NCBI RefSeq assembly: GCF_000424065.1
Contig: NZ_AUJE01000021.1
Coordinates: 1-64,000 of the forward strand
Direction: 5' to 3'
Origin: Selenomonas ruminantium subsp. ruminantium ATCC 12561
GTDB taxonomy: Bacteria; Bacillota; Negativicutes; Selenomonadales; Selenomonadaceae
Length of the DNA stretch: 64,000 nt
Below are positions 8,346-16,953 of the stretch, in pieces. Position 1 is the stretch's first letter; the number at the start of each line of letters is the position of its first letter. The notes beneath the pieces were generated by a model that was given only the letters and a program-made list of their open reading frames with translations, was not told where the DNA came from and did not search any database. A program made the position numbers and the translations under genes.

Positions 8346-9161
8346 ATGATAAATAAATTATTAGGCAAGGCAGTCATGACGCTTGCTGGCCGTGATGACT
8401 TTGCTATTCCAAAGCATGATTCGCCGTTGTTTGAAGGTGTTGACTGGGATAATCTTCCCCGGCATGTAGCGGTAATAATGGACGGCAATGGCCGTTGGGC
8501 TAATGCACAGGGGCAGGTTAGAACCGTTGGTCACAGTGCAGGAGCCAAGGTTTTAAAAAATATCCTGAAGACCGCTATCGGCTTAAATCTTGAGTCGTTG
8601 ACGGTATACGCATTTTCCACAGAAAACTGGACTCGTCCGGCTACAGAAGTAAAGTTCCTGATGAATCTTATCTACGGGTACCTGAAGCAGGAATTGCAGG
8701 AAATGCATGAAGACAACGTGCGAATTCACTTTATCGGTGATATCGCTGGATTGCCTGATTATCTCCAAGAGGAAATTCGTAAGGCCGAGGAACTGATGAA
8801 GAACAATACAGGCGTCAAGTTCAATGTGGCAACAAACTATGGTGGACAGGATGAAATGATTCGTGCGATACAGAAAATTGCTGTATCGGTGCAGAACGGA
8901 GAAATCACGCCGGCGGATATTCAAAAAGAGTTGATTGAGGATAGTTTGGATACCTGCGGCAATCCACCGGTGGACTTGTTGATTCGCACGGGCGGTGATC
9001 ATCGTTTGTCGAACTTCCTTCTTTGGCAGGTTGCGTATGCTGAGTTTTATTCGGCAGAGGTTCCCTGGCCGGAATTCTCGCCGAAGTGCTTTGTCAAGGC
9101 GATAAAGGAGTTTAACAATCGTGACCGGCGTTTTGGCGGCCTCAATGATGATAAAAAATAA
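8346..9161 (+). CDS. uppS: Isoprenyl transferase (undecaprenyl diphosphate synthase)
   Basis: A cis-prenyltransferase that extends farnesyl diphosphate with isopentenyl diphosphate to the C55 lipid carrier for peptidoglycan. It is 271 aa with the conserved sequence HVAVIMDGNGRWA (Asp at the active site), GHSAGAKVLK, YAFSTENWTRP and the C-terminal RLSNFLLWQVAYAEF. TGGDHRLS replaces the more common TGGExRLS. The N-terminus is about 30 residues longer than usual. It is the first gene of the run to proS; cdsA follows after 15 bases. Confidence 0.95.
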   Translation: MINKLLGKAVMTLAGRDDFAIPKHDSPLFEGVDWDNLPRHVAVIMDGNGRWANAQGQVRTVGHSAGAKVLKNILKTAIGLNLESLTVYAFSTENWTRPATEVKFLMNLIYGYLKQELQEMHEDNVRIHFIGDIAGLPDYLQEEIRKAEELMKNNTGVKFNVATNYGGQDEMIRAIQKIAVSVQNGEITPADIQKELIEDSLDTCGNPPVDLLIRTGGDHRLSNFLLWQVAYAEFYSAEVPWPEFSPKCFVKAIKEFNNRDRRFGGLNDDKK

Positions 9162-9176
9162 TGGGAGCGTTGCTTT

Positions 9177-10004
9177 TTGTTAGTTAGAATTATCACGGGA
9201 ATTATCGGCATTGCTGCGGCGGCTTTTGTCATTCAGACAGGGGGCGCGGTCTTTGCCGGTTTTACGCTTTTACTGATGCTGTTGGCCTGGTTTGAGTATG
9301 CCCGGGCTTTTTCGGAGCGCGGCATGGGGATTGCCCTCGTTACGGGCTTTATCGCTTTGGCGGCTATGTGGTATGCTGCCTGGCAAAAGCCGGAACTTTT
9401 GGCACTGGCCTGCCCGCTCATCGTGCTGGTTATGCTGCTCGAAAGTGTACTGATGCGCAGTTCGACCACCATTATGGATGCGCTGGCTTCGGGGGCTGGG
9501 ATTATCTATATCGGTTTTCCGTTTACCTGCCTGCTGCAGCTGCGGGGAATGCTGCCGGAGACGCTTTTTAGTACGGAAATCAGCAGTTTCACCTTTGGCT
9601 GTGCCTTTGTCTGGATTATGTTTATCGGCACCTGGGCCAGTGATACCTTTGCCTATTTTACGGGTACGGCGATTGGCCGGCACAAGCTTTGCCCGTCCAT
9701 CAGCCCCAATAAGACTATTGAGGGCTTTATGGGCTCGGTTATCGGGACTACGGCGGTCGTGGCAGGCTTAGGCTATTATCTGAACTTGCCCCTGCAGGAA
9801 ATGGCGGTACTGGGGCTGTTGATTGCCATTTTTGCCACGCTGGGGGATTTGGTGGAATCCGTGGCCAAGCGTTATGTGGGCATTAAGGATTCGGGCAATA
9901 TCATTCCCGGTCATGGCGGTGTATGGGATCGCTTTGACAGCGTTCTCTTTACGGCGCCGCTGGTTTTTTATTTTGTACAGTTTGTGAATCTTCTAGGGAA
10001 GTGA
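9177..10004 (+). CDS. cdsA: Phosphatidate cytidylyltransferase
   Basis: It makes CDP-diacylglycerol from phosphatidic acid and CTP, the entry to phospholipid synthesis, in the cytoplasmic membrane. The 275-aa protein has about 7-8 hydrophobic segments and the family signature near the C-terminus (GDLVESVAKRYVGIKDSGNI followed by PGHGGVWDRFDS, with the conserved Asp residues). The TTG start at 9177 fits GGGAGCG 7 bases upstream. Confidence 0.95.
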   Translation: MLVRIITGIIGIAAAAFVIQTGGAVFAGFTLLLMLLAWFEYARAFSERGMGIALVTGFIALAAMWYAAWQKPELLALACPLIVLVMLLESVLMRSSTTIMDALASGAGIIYIGFPFTCLLQLRGMLPETLFSTEISSFTFGCAFVWIMFIGTWASDTFAYFTGTAIGRHKLCPSISPNKTIEGFMGSVIGTTAVVAGLGYYLNLPLQEMAVLGLLIAIFATLGDLVESVAKRYVGIKDSGNIIPGHGGVWDRFDSVLFTAPLVFYFVQFVNLLGK

Positions 10005-10010
10005 TAACAG

Positions 10011-11162
10011 ATGAAAAATATTGCAGTATTGGGATCTACGGGGTCTATCGGCACGCAGACCCTTGAGGTCGTGCGCCGCAATCCGGAGCTTTTCCATATA
10101 TCGGTGCTCGCGGCCAATTCCCGCGATGAACTCTTTGAGGCGCAGGTTCGTGAGTTTGAGCCGGAACTGGCGGTATTGGCTGATGTTGATGCCTATAACC
10201 GTTTAAAGAGCCGTTACAGCGGCAAGACGAAGCTGGCAGGCGGTCGTCAGGCCTTTATTGACGCCGCAGCTTTTGATGGCGTGGATACGGTCGTAACCTC
10301 CATGATGGGCTTTGCCGGTCTGGAACCGACCATGAAGGCACTGGATGCGAAGAAAAATATCGCGCTGGCCAACAAGGAAACTTTGGTGGTAGCTGGCGAA
10401 ATCGTAACCCGCAGAGCCAAGGAACAGGGCGTTAAGATTCTGCCAGTGGACAGCGAACACTGTGCGTTCTTCCAGTGTCTGCAGGGCGAGAAGCTGGAGT
10501 CTATCGAAAAACTTCTGCTGACATGCTCCGGCGGTCCCTTCCGCGGCAAGAAGCGTGAAGACCTGCTCGACGCTACGAAGGCGCAGGTTTTGGCTCATCC
10601 AACCTGGAATATGGGGCAGAAAATCACCGTGGACTCGGCGAGCCTCGTAAACAAGGGCCTTGAAGTTATCGAAGCCAAGTGGCTCTATGATGTAAGCTAT
10701 GACCAGATTCAGGTGGTGGTTCATCCGCAGAGCATTGTGCATTCCATGGTGCAGTTCCGTGATGGCGCTGTGATTGCTCAGCTTGGTTCTACGGATATGA
10801 AGCTGCCGATTCAGTATGCACTGACTTATCCTGACCGTGTGCAAACAAGCTTTGACCGTTTGGATTTTTGGCAGATGAAGGATCTGACCTTTAGCCAGCC
10901 GGATACGGATACGTTCAAGGGCCTCAAATTTGCCTATGAAGCCGGTGCTATGGGCGGCAGTATGCCCTGCGTGTTCAACGCAGCCAATGAAATTGCCGTA
11001 GGCGCATTCCTGCGCGATGAAATCAAATTCCTCGACATTTACGATATCATTGAAGAGACGATGCTCAAGCGGGAATGCATTATTGAGCCCACACTGGAAG
11101 AACTTTTCGAAGAAGACCGCTGGGCAAGGGAGTTTGCTACGGAAGTTTTGCGGAAGTTGTAA
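10011..11162 (+). CDS. dxr: 1-deoxy-D-xylulose 5-phosphate reductoisomerase
   Basis: The second enzyme of the MEP isoprenoid pathway, converting DXP to MEP with NADPH. Visible features are the N-terminal nucleotide fold GSTGSIGTQTLEVVRRN, the metal/substrate region PVDSEHCAFFQCL, the flexible loop segment HPTWNMGQKITVDSA, and NKGLEVIEAKWLY. At 383 aa it has the usual length. It lies 6 bases after cdsA, in the same operon as ispG of the same pathway. Confidence 0.97.
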   Translation: MKNIAVLGSTGSIGTQTLEVVRRNPELFHISVLAANSRDELFEAQVREFEPELAVLADVDAYNRLKSRYSGKTKLAGGRQAFIDAAAFDGVDTVVTSMMGFAGLEPTMKALDAKKNIALANKETLVVAGEIVTRRAKEQGVKILPVDSEHCAFFQCLQGEKLESIEKLLLTCSGGPFRGKKREDLLDATKAQVLAHPTWNMGQKITVDSASLVNKGLEVIEAKWLYDVSYDQIQVVVHPQSIVHSMVQFRDGAVIAQLGSTDMKLPIQYALTYPDRVQTSFDRLDFWQMKDLTFSQPDTDTFKGLKFAYEAGAMGGSMPCVFNAANEIAVGAFLRDEIKFLDIYDIIEETMLKRECIIEPTLEELFEEDRWAREFATEVLRKL

Positions 11163-11177
11163 AAGGATGGTGACTTT

Positions 11178-12215
11178 ATGGTATTAACCATTGCAGCGGC
11201 TGTTTTTGTTTTTGGCCTGCTGGTATTGGTGCATGAATTGGGCCATTTTATCACGGCGAAAATGACGGGGATGCGGGTCGATGAATTTGCCATCGGCTTT
11301 GGCCCGAAGATTTTTAGCTTTACCCGCGGTGAGACGGTGTATTCCCTGCGGGCTATCCCGTTGGGGGGCTTTAACGATATTGCAGGTATGGACCCGGCCA
11401 ACAATGAGGCCGGGGCGCGCGGCTACTGTGAAAAGCCGGTACTTTCCCGTATGATTGTCATTCTGGCCGGTTCGGCGATGAACTTTGTGCTGCCGGTGGT
11501 GCTGTTCTTTGGGATTTTCTTCTTCTCCGGTGTCAGCACGCCGAATCCTGAGCCGGTGCTGGGCACGGTTATTGCCGGTAAGGCAGCAGATTTAGCCGGA
11601 CTTAAAGACGGGGATAGGATTATCAGTCTGGATGGCAAGGAGATCAGCAGTTGGACGGAATTTGTCGATAACGTCAAGGACAATCCGGGAAAACCCATAG
11701 CGGTAGTGGCCAGCCGTGGCGGAGAAACGATTGAAACCACTATGATACCTGCTTTGGATGAGAAATCCCAAAGAGCCATGGTGGGCGTGATGAGTTCGCT
11801 GGATACCCGGGAAACCGGCTTTATTGAATCTATGGAGTTGTCCCTGCAGAAGACGGGCATGATTATTGTCATGATGCTTGAGGCGCTGGCGCAGATTGTG
11901 TTGAAGCTTTCCGGCTCGGAACTGGCTGGCCCCATCGGTGTTGCTCAGATGGCCGGAGAAGTCGCGCAGATGGGTTTTGTGCCGCTGCTCAATTTTGCAG
12001 CGTTCCTGAGCCTGAACTTAGGAATCGTGAATCTGTTCCCGATTCCGGCGCTTGACGGCGGTCATTTTGTGACCCTGTGTGTTGAAGCGGTACGGGGCAA
12101 GCCCATGAGCCCCAAGGCTTTGGAATACACGCAGAAGGTGGGCATTGTGCTCCTGCTTCTGCTGATGGTTTTAGCAACCAAAAATGACATTGTACGCGTC
12201 TTTACGGGAGGCTAA
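11178..12215 (+). CDS. rseP: Site-2 membrane zinc protease RseP
   Basis: An intramembrane metalloprotease of the S2P family. The zinc site HELGH is at residues 19-23 in the first membrane helix; a PDZ domain spans about residues 125-205 (KAADLAGLKDGDRIISLDGK); the third zinc ligand region is NLFPIPALDGGH near residue 290. It cleaves membrane-bound anti-sigma factors and signal-peptide remnants. At 345 aa it has one PDZ domain, as in Firmicutes. It sits in the usual place between dxr and ispG. Confidence 0.95.
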   Translation: MVLTIAAAVFVFGLLVLVHELGHFITAKMTGMRVDEFAIGFGPKIFSFTRGETVYSLRAIPLGGFNDIAGMDPANNEAGARGYCEKPVLSRMIVILAGSAMNFVLPVVLFFGIFFFSGVSTPNPEPVLGTVIAGKAADLAGLKDGDRIISLDGKEISSWTEFVDNVKDNPGKPIAVVASRGGETIETTMIPALDEKSQRAMVGVMSSLDTRETGFIESMELSLQKTGMIIVMMLEALAQIVLKLSGSELAGPIGVAQMAGEVAQMGFVPLLNFAAFLSLNLGIVNLFPIPALDGGHFVTLCVEAVRGKPMSPKALEYTQKVGIVLLLLLMVLATKNDIVRVFTGG

Positions 12216-12219
12216 ATAA

Positions 12220-13302
12220 ATGTTTGAACGAAAAAATACCCGTCAGATTCATATTGGCAACGTGGCTATTGGCGGCGGTGCGCCGATTTCCGTGCAGTCT
12301 ATGTGCAATACCAAGACCACGGATACGAAAGCGACGGTTGCGCAGATTAAGGCCCTGCAGAATGCGGGCTGCGATATCGTGCGGGTGGCGGTGCCGGATA
12401 TGGAAGCCGCACAGAATCTCGGCAATATCATCAAGGAAATCAATATTCCTTTAGTGGCCGATATCCATTTTGACTATAAACTGGCTCTCGAAGCCATCAA
12501 GCAGGGCATTTCCGCTCTGCGCCTGAACCCCGGCAATATCGGCGGGGAAGAAAAGGTGCGGGCTGTGGTCAAAGCCGCTAAAGAAGCCCATATTCCCATC
12601 CGTATCGGTGTAAATGCGGGTTCCCTGGATAAGAAGATTCTGGCCAAATACGGTGAAGTTACGCCGGAAGCCTTGGTGGAATCGGCCATGCAGCATGTGA
12701 AAATCCTGGAGGACTTGGATTTCCATGACCTCAAGATTTCGCTCAAGGCCCATGATGTGCCCTTGACGCTGGCCGCTTACCGCCTCATGAGCAAGACGGT
12801 GGATTATCCCCTGCATTTGGGCATTACGGAAGCAGGGACAGTGAATACCGGCATCATCAAATCCGCTGTGGGTATCGGCGCCCTGCTCTCTGAGGGCATT
12901 GGCGATACCTTCCGCATTTCGCTGACCGGCGACCCAGTAGTGGAAGTGAAAGTAGCCAATGAAATCCTGAAGTCTTTGGGCCTCAAAGAATACGGGCCGA
13001 CGCTTGTTGCCTGTCCGACCTGCGGCCGTACAAGCATTGACCTGCCCGCCATTGCCGAGCAGGTGGAAAAGAAGCTCGAAGGCATTAAAGACCCCATTGA
13101 TGTAGCCGTAATGGGCTGCGTGGTCAATGGCCCAGGCGAAGCCCGCGGTGCCGATGTCGGCATTGCCGGCGGCAACGGCGAAGGTCTTATCTTCCGCAAG
13201 GGCGAAATCATCCGCAAAGTGCCGGAAGAAAATTTAGTAGAAGAACTCTTTAAAGAAATCGATGCCATATTGGAGGAACGTAAGAACAATGCGAGCAAGT
13301 AA
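12220..13302 (+). CDS. ispG: 4-hydroxy-3-methylbut-2-en-1-yl diphosphate synthase
   Basis: This is the iron-sulfur enzyme of the MEP pathway that makes HMBPP from MEcPP. The N-terminal TIM barrel shows [15 protein letters not shown] and RLNPGNIGG; the C-terminal [4Fe-4S] domain has CPTCGR near residue 266 and [14 protein letters not shown] near 306, supplying three Cys ligands. At 360 aa it is the short bacterial form. GGGAGG precedes the ATG. Its end overlaps the proS start by 14 bases. Confidence 0.97.
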   Translation: MFERKNTRQIHIGNVAIGGGAPISVQSMCNTKTTDTKATVAQIKALQNAGCDIVRVAVPDMEAAQNLGNIIKEINIPLVADIHFDYKLALEAIKQGISALRLNPGNIGGEEKVRAVVKAAKEAHIPIRIGVNAGSLDKKILAKYGEVTPEALVESAMQHVKILEDLDFHDLKISLKAHDVPLTLAAYRLMSKTVDYPLHLGITEAGTVNTGIIKSAVGIGALLSEGIGDTFRISLTGDPVVEVKVANEILKSLGLKEYGPTLVACPTCGRTSIDLPAIAEQVEKKLEGIKDPIDVAVMGCVVNGPGEARGADVGIAGGNGEGLIFRKGEIIRKVPEENLVEELFKEIDAILEERKNNASK

Positions 13303-15010
13303 TTTATATGCACCTACGCTGAGAAATACGCCGGCGGAAGCCGAGATTGCCAGCCATCAGCTCATGTATCGTGCGGGTATGATCCGCAAGGTTGCTGGCG
13401 GTATGTACACCTACCTGCCACTGGGCTGGCGCGTAATCCGCAAGATTGAAGAAATCATCCGCGAGGAAATGGACGCCGCCGGCGGTCAGGAAATCGGCAT
13501 GCCGATTCTGCAGCCGTCTGAGCTTTGGGAAGAAAGCGGCCGCTGGGCAGCATACGGCGATGAAATGATGCGTATTAAAGACCGTCATGGCCGTAACTTC
13601 TGCCTTGGCCCGACGCATGAGGAAATGATTACGGATTTGGTGCGCGACGAAGTCAGCTCCTACAAGCAGCTGCCGTTGATGCTCTATCAGATTCAGGACA
13701 AATTCCGCGATGAACGCCGTCCGCGCTTTGGCCTTATGCGCAGCCGTGAATTCATCATGAAGGATTTGTATTCCTTCGATAAAGACGTAGAGGGCATGAA
13801 TGTGTCCTATCAGAAGATGTACGATGCGTACACGAACATCTACACCCGCATGGGCCTCGAATTCCGTCCGGTAGAAGCCGACAATGGTGCCATTGGCGGC
13901 GGCCACTCCCACGAGTTCACGGTGTTGGCTGAAGCCGGTGAATCCAATATCGCTTACTGCACGAAATGCGACTATGCAGCCAGCGATGAAAAGGCTGCAC
14001 TCAGTCCCATCGAGGCTCCGGCAGAAGAAGAATTGCCGCTGGAAAAAGTGGCTACGCCGGGCACCAACACGATTGAAAGCCTTGTCGAATTCCTGAATGT
14101 GCCCATCGAAAAGACCATCAAGGCTGTTGCTTACAGTAGCGACAACGGCAAACTGGTGCTGGCTTTTGTCCGTGGCGACCATGATGTAAATGAAGTCAAG
14201 GTCATCAATCAGGTAGAAGGTGCGCTGGAACTTACCATGGCCGAAGATGAAGCCATCAAGAATGCTGGCGGTTATCCGGGCTTTATGAGTGCCATTGGCA
14301 TTCAGCCCAGTGAAGATGTCATTGTGCTCGTTGACCCGACGGTCATGAACATGCATAACGCTGTAGCTGGTGCCAACGAAGTAGATGCCCACTACAAGAA
14401 CGTCAACCCCAAGCGTGACTTCAATGCTGAAGGGATTATTGTCACTGACCTGCGCATGGTCAAGGAAGGCGACGCCTGCCCGCACTGTGGCGCACCCATG
14501 AAGATGACCCGCGGCATTGAAGCCGGCCAGGTGTTTACGCTGGGCACGAAATACAGTCAGGCTATGGGTGCCATGTTCCTTGATGAGCAGGGCAAACAGC
14601 AGCCGCTTTACATGGGCTGCTACGGTATCGGCGTAGGCCGTACGATGGCTGCTGCTATCGAGCAGAACAACGATGAAAACGGCATCATCTGGCCGCGTGC
14701 CATTGCCCCGTTCGAAGTTGTTGTCGTTGCTGTAAACGCCAAGAAGGAAGACCAGCTGGCTTATTCCGAAGAAATCTACAAGGAATGCAAGGCTGCAGGC
14801 TTCGATACCCTGCTCGATGACCGTAAGGAACGCGCCGGTGTCAAGTTCAAAGACTGTGACCTTATCGGCTATCCCTTGCGCGTAGTTGTCGGCCCTAAGG
14901 CTGTAGAAGAAAACCAGATTGAAATCAAGGTGCGTAAGACGGGCGAAATGTTCACCGTCAGCCGCGAAGAATATTTGGATAAGGTAAAAGAGATTTTGGC
15001 AACGCTGTAA
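13289..15010 (+). CDS. proS: Prolyl-tRNA synthetase
   Basis: A class II aminoacyl-tRNA synthetase of the bacterial type with an editing insertion, 573 aa. Motif 2 is visible as [22 protein letters not shown] (written here as a description of residues about 138-159), and motif 3 near [17 protein letters not shown]. The YbaK-like editing domain lies at about 225-405. The start at 13289 (MRASNLYAP) gives the normal N-terminus; a GGAGG site lies inside ispG. A terminator follows, closing the uppS-proS run. Confidence 0.97.
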   Translation: MRASNLYAPTLRNTPAEAEIASHQLMYRAGMIRKVAGGMYTYLPLGWRVIRKIEEIIREEMDAAGGQEIGMPILQPSELWEESGRWAAYGDEMMRIKDRHGRNFCLGPTHEEMITDLVRDEVSSYKQLPLMLYQIQDKFRDERRPRFGLMRSREFIMKDLYSFDKDVEGMNVSYQKMYDAYTNIYTRMGLEFRPVEADNGAIGGGHSHEFTVLAEAGESNIAYCTKCDYAASDEKAALSPIEAPAEEELPLEKVATPGTNTIESLVEFLNVPIEKTIKAVAYSSDNGKLVLAFVRGDHDVNEVKVINQVEGALELTMAEDEAIKNAGGYPGFMSAIGIQPSEDVIVLVDPTVMNMHNAVAGANEVDAHYKNVNPKRDFNAEGIIVTDLRMVKEGDACPHCGAPMKMTRGIEAGQVFTLGTKYSQAMGAMFLDEQGKQQPLYMGCYGIGVGRTMAAAIEQNNDENGIIWPRAIAPFEVVVVAVNAKKEDQLAYSEEIYKECKAAGFDTLLDDRKERAGVKFKDCDLIGYPLRVVVGPKAVEENQIEIKVRKTGEMFTVSREEYLDKVKEILATL

Positions 15011-15018
15011 TATGGATG

Positions 15019-15046
15019 AGCCTTCCCTGCGGGGAGGGCTTTTTTT
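15019..15046 (+). terminator. Intrinsic terminator after proS
   Basis: A short GC-rich hairpin (GCCTTCCC with GGGAGGGC) is followed by seven T residues, 9 bases after the proS stop. Confidence 0.9.
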
Positions 15047-15092
15047 ATGGAGCAATGTAAACAAGTATACATGTACACATAACGGTAAATGC

Positions 15093-15121
15093 TAGACTAT
15101 TGTTACAATATTCCGTATAAT
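15093..15121 (+). promoter_or_regulatory. Candidate promoter for the symporter gene
   Basis: TAGACT (15093-15098), a 17-base spacer and TATAAT (15116-15121) precede the gene starting at 15176. The -10 is perfect and the -35 matches four of six positions. Confidence 0.55.
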
Positions 15122-15175
15122 AAAGACAGATGGAAGCGCATTTATTAAGGATTTTTTGTAAAAGGGAGTGATAGT

Positions 15176-16399
15176 ATGAATCTTTCCATCAAAATCTTTA
15201 TCGCTCTGGTTCTCTCCGTGGTGGTTGGCCTGATAGCAGGCGAATCGTCTCTGCCGTTTATCAATTGGTGGATTGCTCCGATTGGTACCATGTTCATCAA
15301 TCTGATTAAGATGATGATTGTGCCGGTGGTCTTCTTCTCTTTGGTGGTCGGCATGACCAGCTTGGGTGATACCAAGAAATTGGGCCGTATTGGTGCCAAG
15401 ACCGTATGTTTGTATCTGGCAACGACGGCAGTGGCCATTTTGATTGGTTTCGGCGTAGCAGGGATTGTCAGCCCGGGGACGGGGCTTTCACTTACCAGTG
15501 ATGCCGCAGTAAAGGTAAAAGAAGCACCAGGGCTTATGCAGGTGCTGGTAGCCATGATTCCGGCAAACCCGATTGACGCTATGGCAAAAGCGCAGATTTT
15601 GCCGGTTATCGTATTCTCTCTGTTCGTGGGCATTGGGATTGTCCATGTGGGCGGCGAACGCGCACAGCTTCTGATGAAGTTCTTTGATGCCGCTGCTGAA
15701 GTTTCCTACAAGATTATCGGCATCGTCATGCAGTTTGCACCGATTGGTGTGTTTGCTCTGCTCCTACCGGTAGTAGCGAAAAACGGCCCGGCAGTACTTC
15801 TGCCGCTGATGTCCGTTATCGGCTGTGTAGCTGTTGGCTGCGTGATTCATGCTATTGTGGTTTACTCCTCGCTGGCCCGCGTTTGGGGCGGCCATACGCC
15901 GATGGAATTCTTCCGTGGCATGAGTGAAGCCATGATGATTGCTTTCACCACTTGTTCCAGTGCAGCAGCGCTGCCGATTAACATGAAGAACTGTCAGGAA
16001 AAACTCGGTGTATCTCGTGAAGTTTCCTCCTTCGTTCTGCCGCTAGGCGCGACCATCAACATGGACGGCACAGCTCTTTACATGGGTGTGTGCTCACTCT
16101 TTATCGCTAACGTATTCGGTGTTGATTTGACTATGGGACAGATGCTCATGATTATCCTGACCGGTACGCTGGCTTCCATCGGTACCGCAGGTGTTCCGGG
16201 CGCTGGCCTTATCATGCTGGCCATGGTACTGCAGACGGCTGGTTTGCCGCTCGAAGGCCTGGCTCTCGTGGCTGGTATTGACCGTGTGCTCGATATGTTC
16301 CGTACCTGCCTGAATATCACGGGCGATGGTGCTGTTACCATCGTGATGGATCAGGAAGAAAAGAAATATGACAGCGGTGTGGCTGGGGCTGAGGCATAA
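15176..16399 (+). CDS. Dicarboxylate/amino acid:cation symporter (DAACS family)
   Basis: A 407-aa membrane protein with the glutamate-transporter fold. The hallmark serine-rich hairpin reads TCSSAAALPINMKNC near residues 260-275 and the Na-binding NMDGT motif lies about 30 residues later (PLGATINMDGTALYMGV). It should take up dicarboxylates or acidic amino acids with sodium or protons; the exact substrate cannot be read. AAGGGAG precedes the ATG. Three palindromic repeats follow its stop. Confidence 0.9.
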   Translation: MNLSIKIFIALVLSVVVGLIAGESSLPFINWWIAPIGTMFINLIKMMIVPVVFFSLVVGMTSLGDTKKLGRIGAKTVCLYLATTAVAILIGFGVAGIVSPGTGLSLTSDAAVKVKEAPGLMQVLVAMIPANPIDAMAKAQILPVIVFSLFVGIGIVHVGGERAQLLMKFFDAAAEVSYKIIGIVMQFAPIGVFALLLPVVAKNGPAVLLPLMSVIGCVAVGCVIHAIVVYSSLARVWGGHTPMEFFRGMSEAMMIAFTTCSSAAALPINMKNCQEKLGVSREVSSFVLPLGATINMDGTALYMGVCSLFIANVFGVDLTMGQMLMIILTGTLASIGTAGVPGAGLIMLAMVLQTAGLPLEGLALVAGIDRVLDMFRTCLNITGDGAVTIVMDQEEKKYDSGVAGAEA

Positions 16400-16431
16400 A
16401 ACGGCTTTCGGCTTAGGTTTACATCGATGAA

Positions 16432-16521
16432 CTAAGACGCCCGGTGGCTGATTATACTTTTCCTCTGCTTAGACAGGCTTGTCCAACGCGACGGAAAAGC
16501 ATAATCAGCCACCGGGCTTAG
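16432..16521 (+). repeat. Palindromic repeat copy A
   Basis: The outer arms CTAAG...CGGTGGCTGATTAT and ATAATCAGCCACCG...CTTAG are complementary. Inside come TTTTCC/GGAAAA and an apical palindrome GACAGGCTTGTC. It is one of nine nearly full copies in this window; the arms differ between copies, the inside is conserved. A preceding fragment ending CGGCTTAG at 16408-16415 may be the relic of an earlier copy. Confidence 0.9.
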
Positions 16522-16552
16522 TGTTTGCATTGCATTACATTACATCGTTGTA

Positions 16553-16642
16553 CTAAGACGCCGAGTGGGCTGATAATATTTTCCTTTGCCATAGACAGGC
16601 TTGTCAAAAGCTGCGGAAAACATCATCAGCCCACTCGGCTTA
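16553..16642 (+). repeat. Palindromic repeat copy B
   Basis: It has the same architecture as copy A, with arms CCGAGTGGGCTGAT and ATCAGCCCACTCGG and apical GACAGGCTTGTC. The linker before it (TTACATCGTTGTA) recurs before other copies. Confidence 0.9.
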
Positions 16643-16664
16643 ATGCGTAGATTACATAGATGTG

Positions 16665-16757
16665 CTAAAGGCGCCGTGGGGACTGGTAATATTTTCCTTC
16701 GCCATAGACAGGCTTGTCAAAAGCTGCGGAAAAACATCACCAGTCCCCACGGCTTAG
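16665..16757 (+). repeat. Palindromic repeat copy C
   Basis: The arms are CCGTGGGGACTGGT and ACCAGTCCCCACGG, with the same apical region as copy B. A degenerate partial start of another copy (GTGCTAATAAGG) follows at about 16783-16794. Confidence 0.9.
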
Positions 16758-16834
16758 GGCGTATTTTACGAGGTGCTAATAAGGGGGGGCAGGATTGGGG
16801 AATAGCTTTACTTGGTGGTGCTAGGGTAAAAATG
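16758..16834. other. Degenerate repeat debris between copies C and D
   Basis: It contains GTGCTAATAAGG, resembling the left edge of a repeat, then a G-rich run. I see no gene and no intact palindrome here. Confidence 0.4.
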
Positions 16835-16934
16835 CTAAAACTGAGGAGGGGCGGGGCGGCAGTGGCTTTCGGCAGCGTTTGACAAGCTTGTCTAAGCAGA
16901 CGAAAGTTACTGCCGCCCCTCCCCTCCGTCTTAG
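16835..16934 (-). repeat. Palindromic repeat copy D, inverted and variant
   Basis: Read on the minus strand it begins CTAAGACGG and carries the apical GACAAGCTTGTC. On the plus strand the arms are AGGGGCGGGGCGGCAGT and ACTGCCGCCCCTCCCCT. The inner TTTTCC/GGAAAA pair is replaced by a complementary TTTCG/CGAAA pair. It lies between convergent genes. Confidence 0.85.
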
Positions 16935-16953
16935 TTTATCGAACTTCTCGAAT

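Noticed and set aside
13304-15064. A 586-codon open frame antisense to proS
   Set aside because: It is an opposite-strand shadow of a highly expressed gene with biased codons; no ribosome site or recognisable motif.
16432-16757. CRISPR array
   Set aside because: Units are palindromes with variable arms and irregular spacing; there are no constant direct repeats with unique spacers, and no cas genes.
16601-16882. Possible small protein inside the repeat cluster
   Set aside because: The frame is made of repeat units, whose pattern explains it fully; no conserved start.
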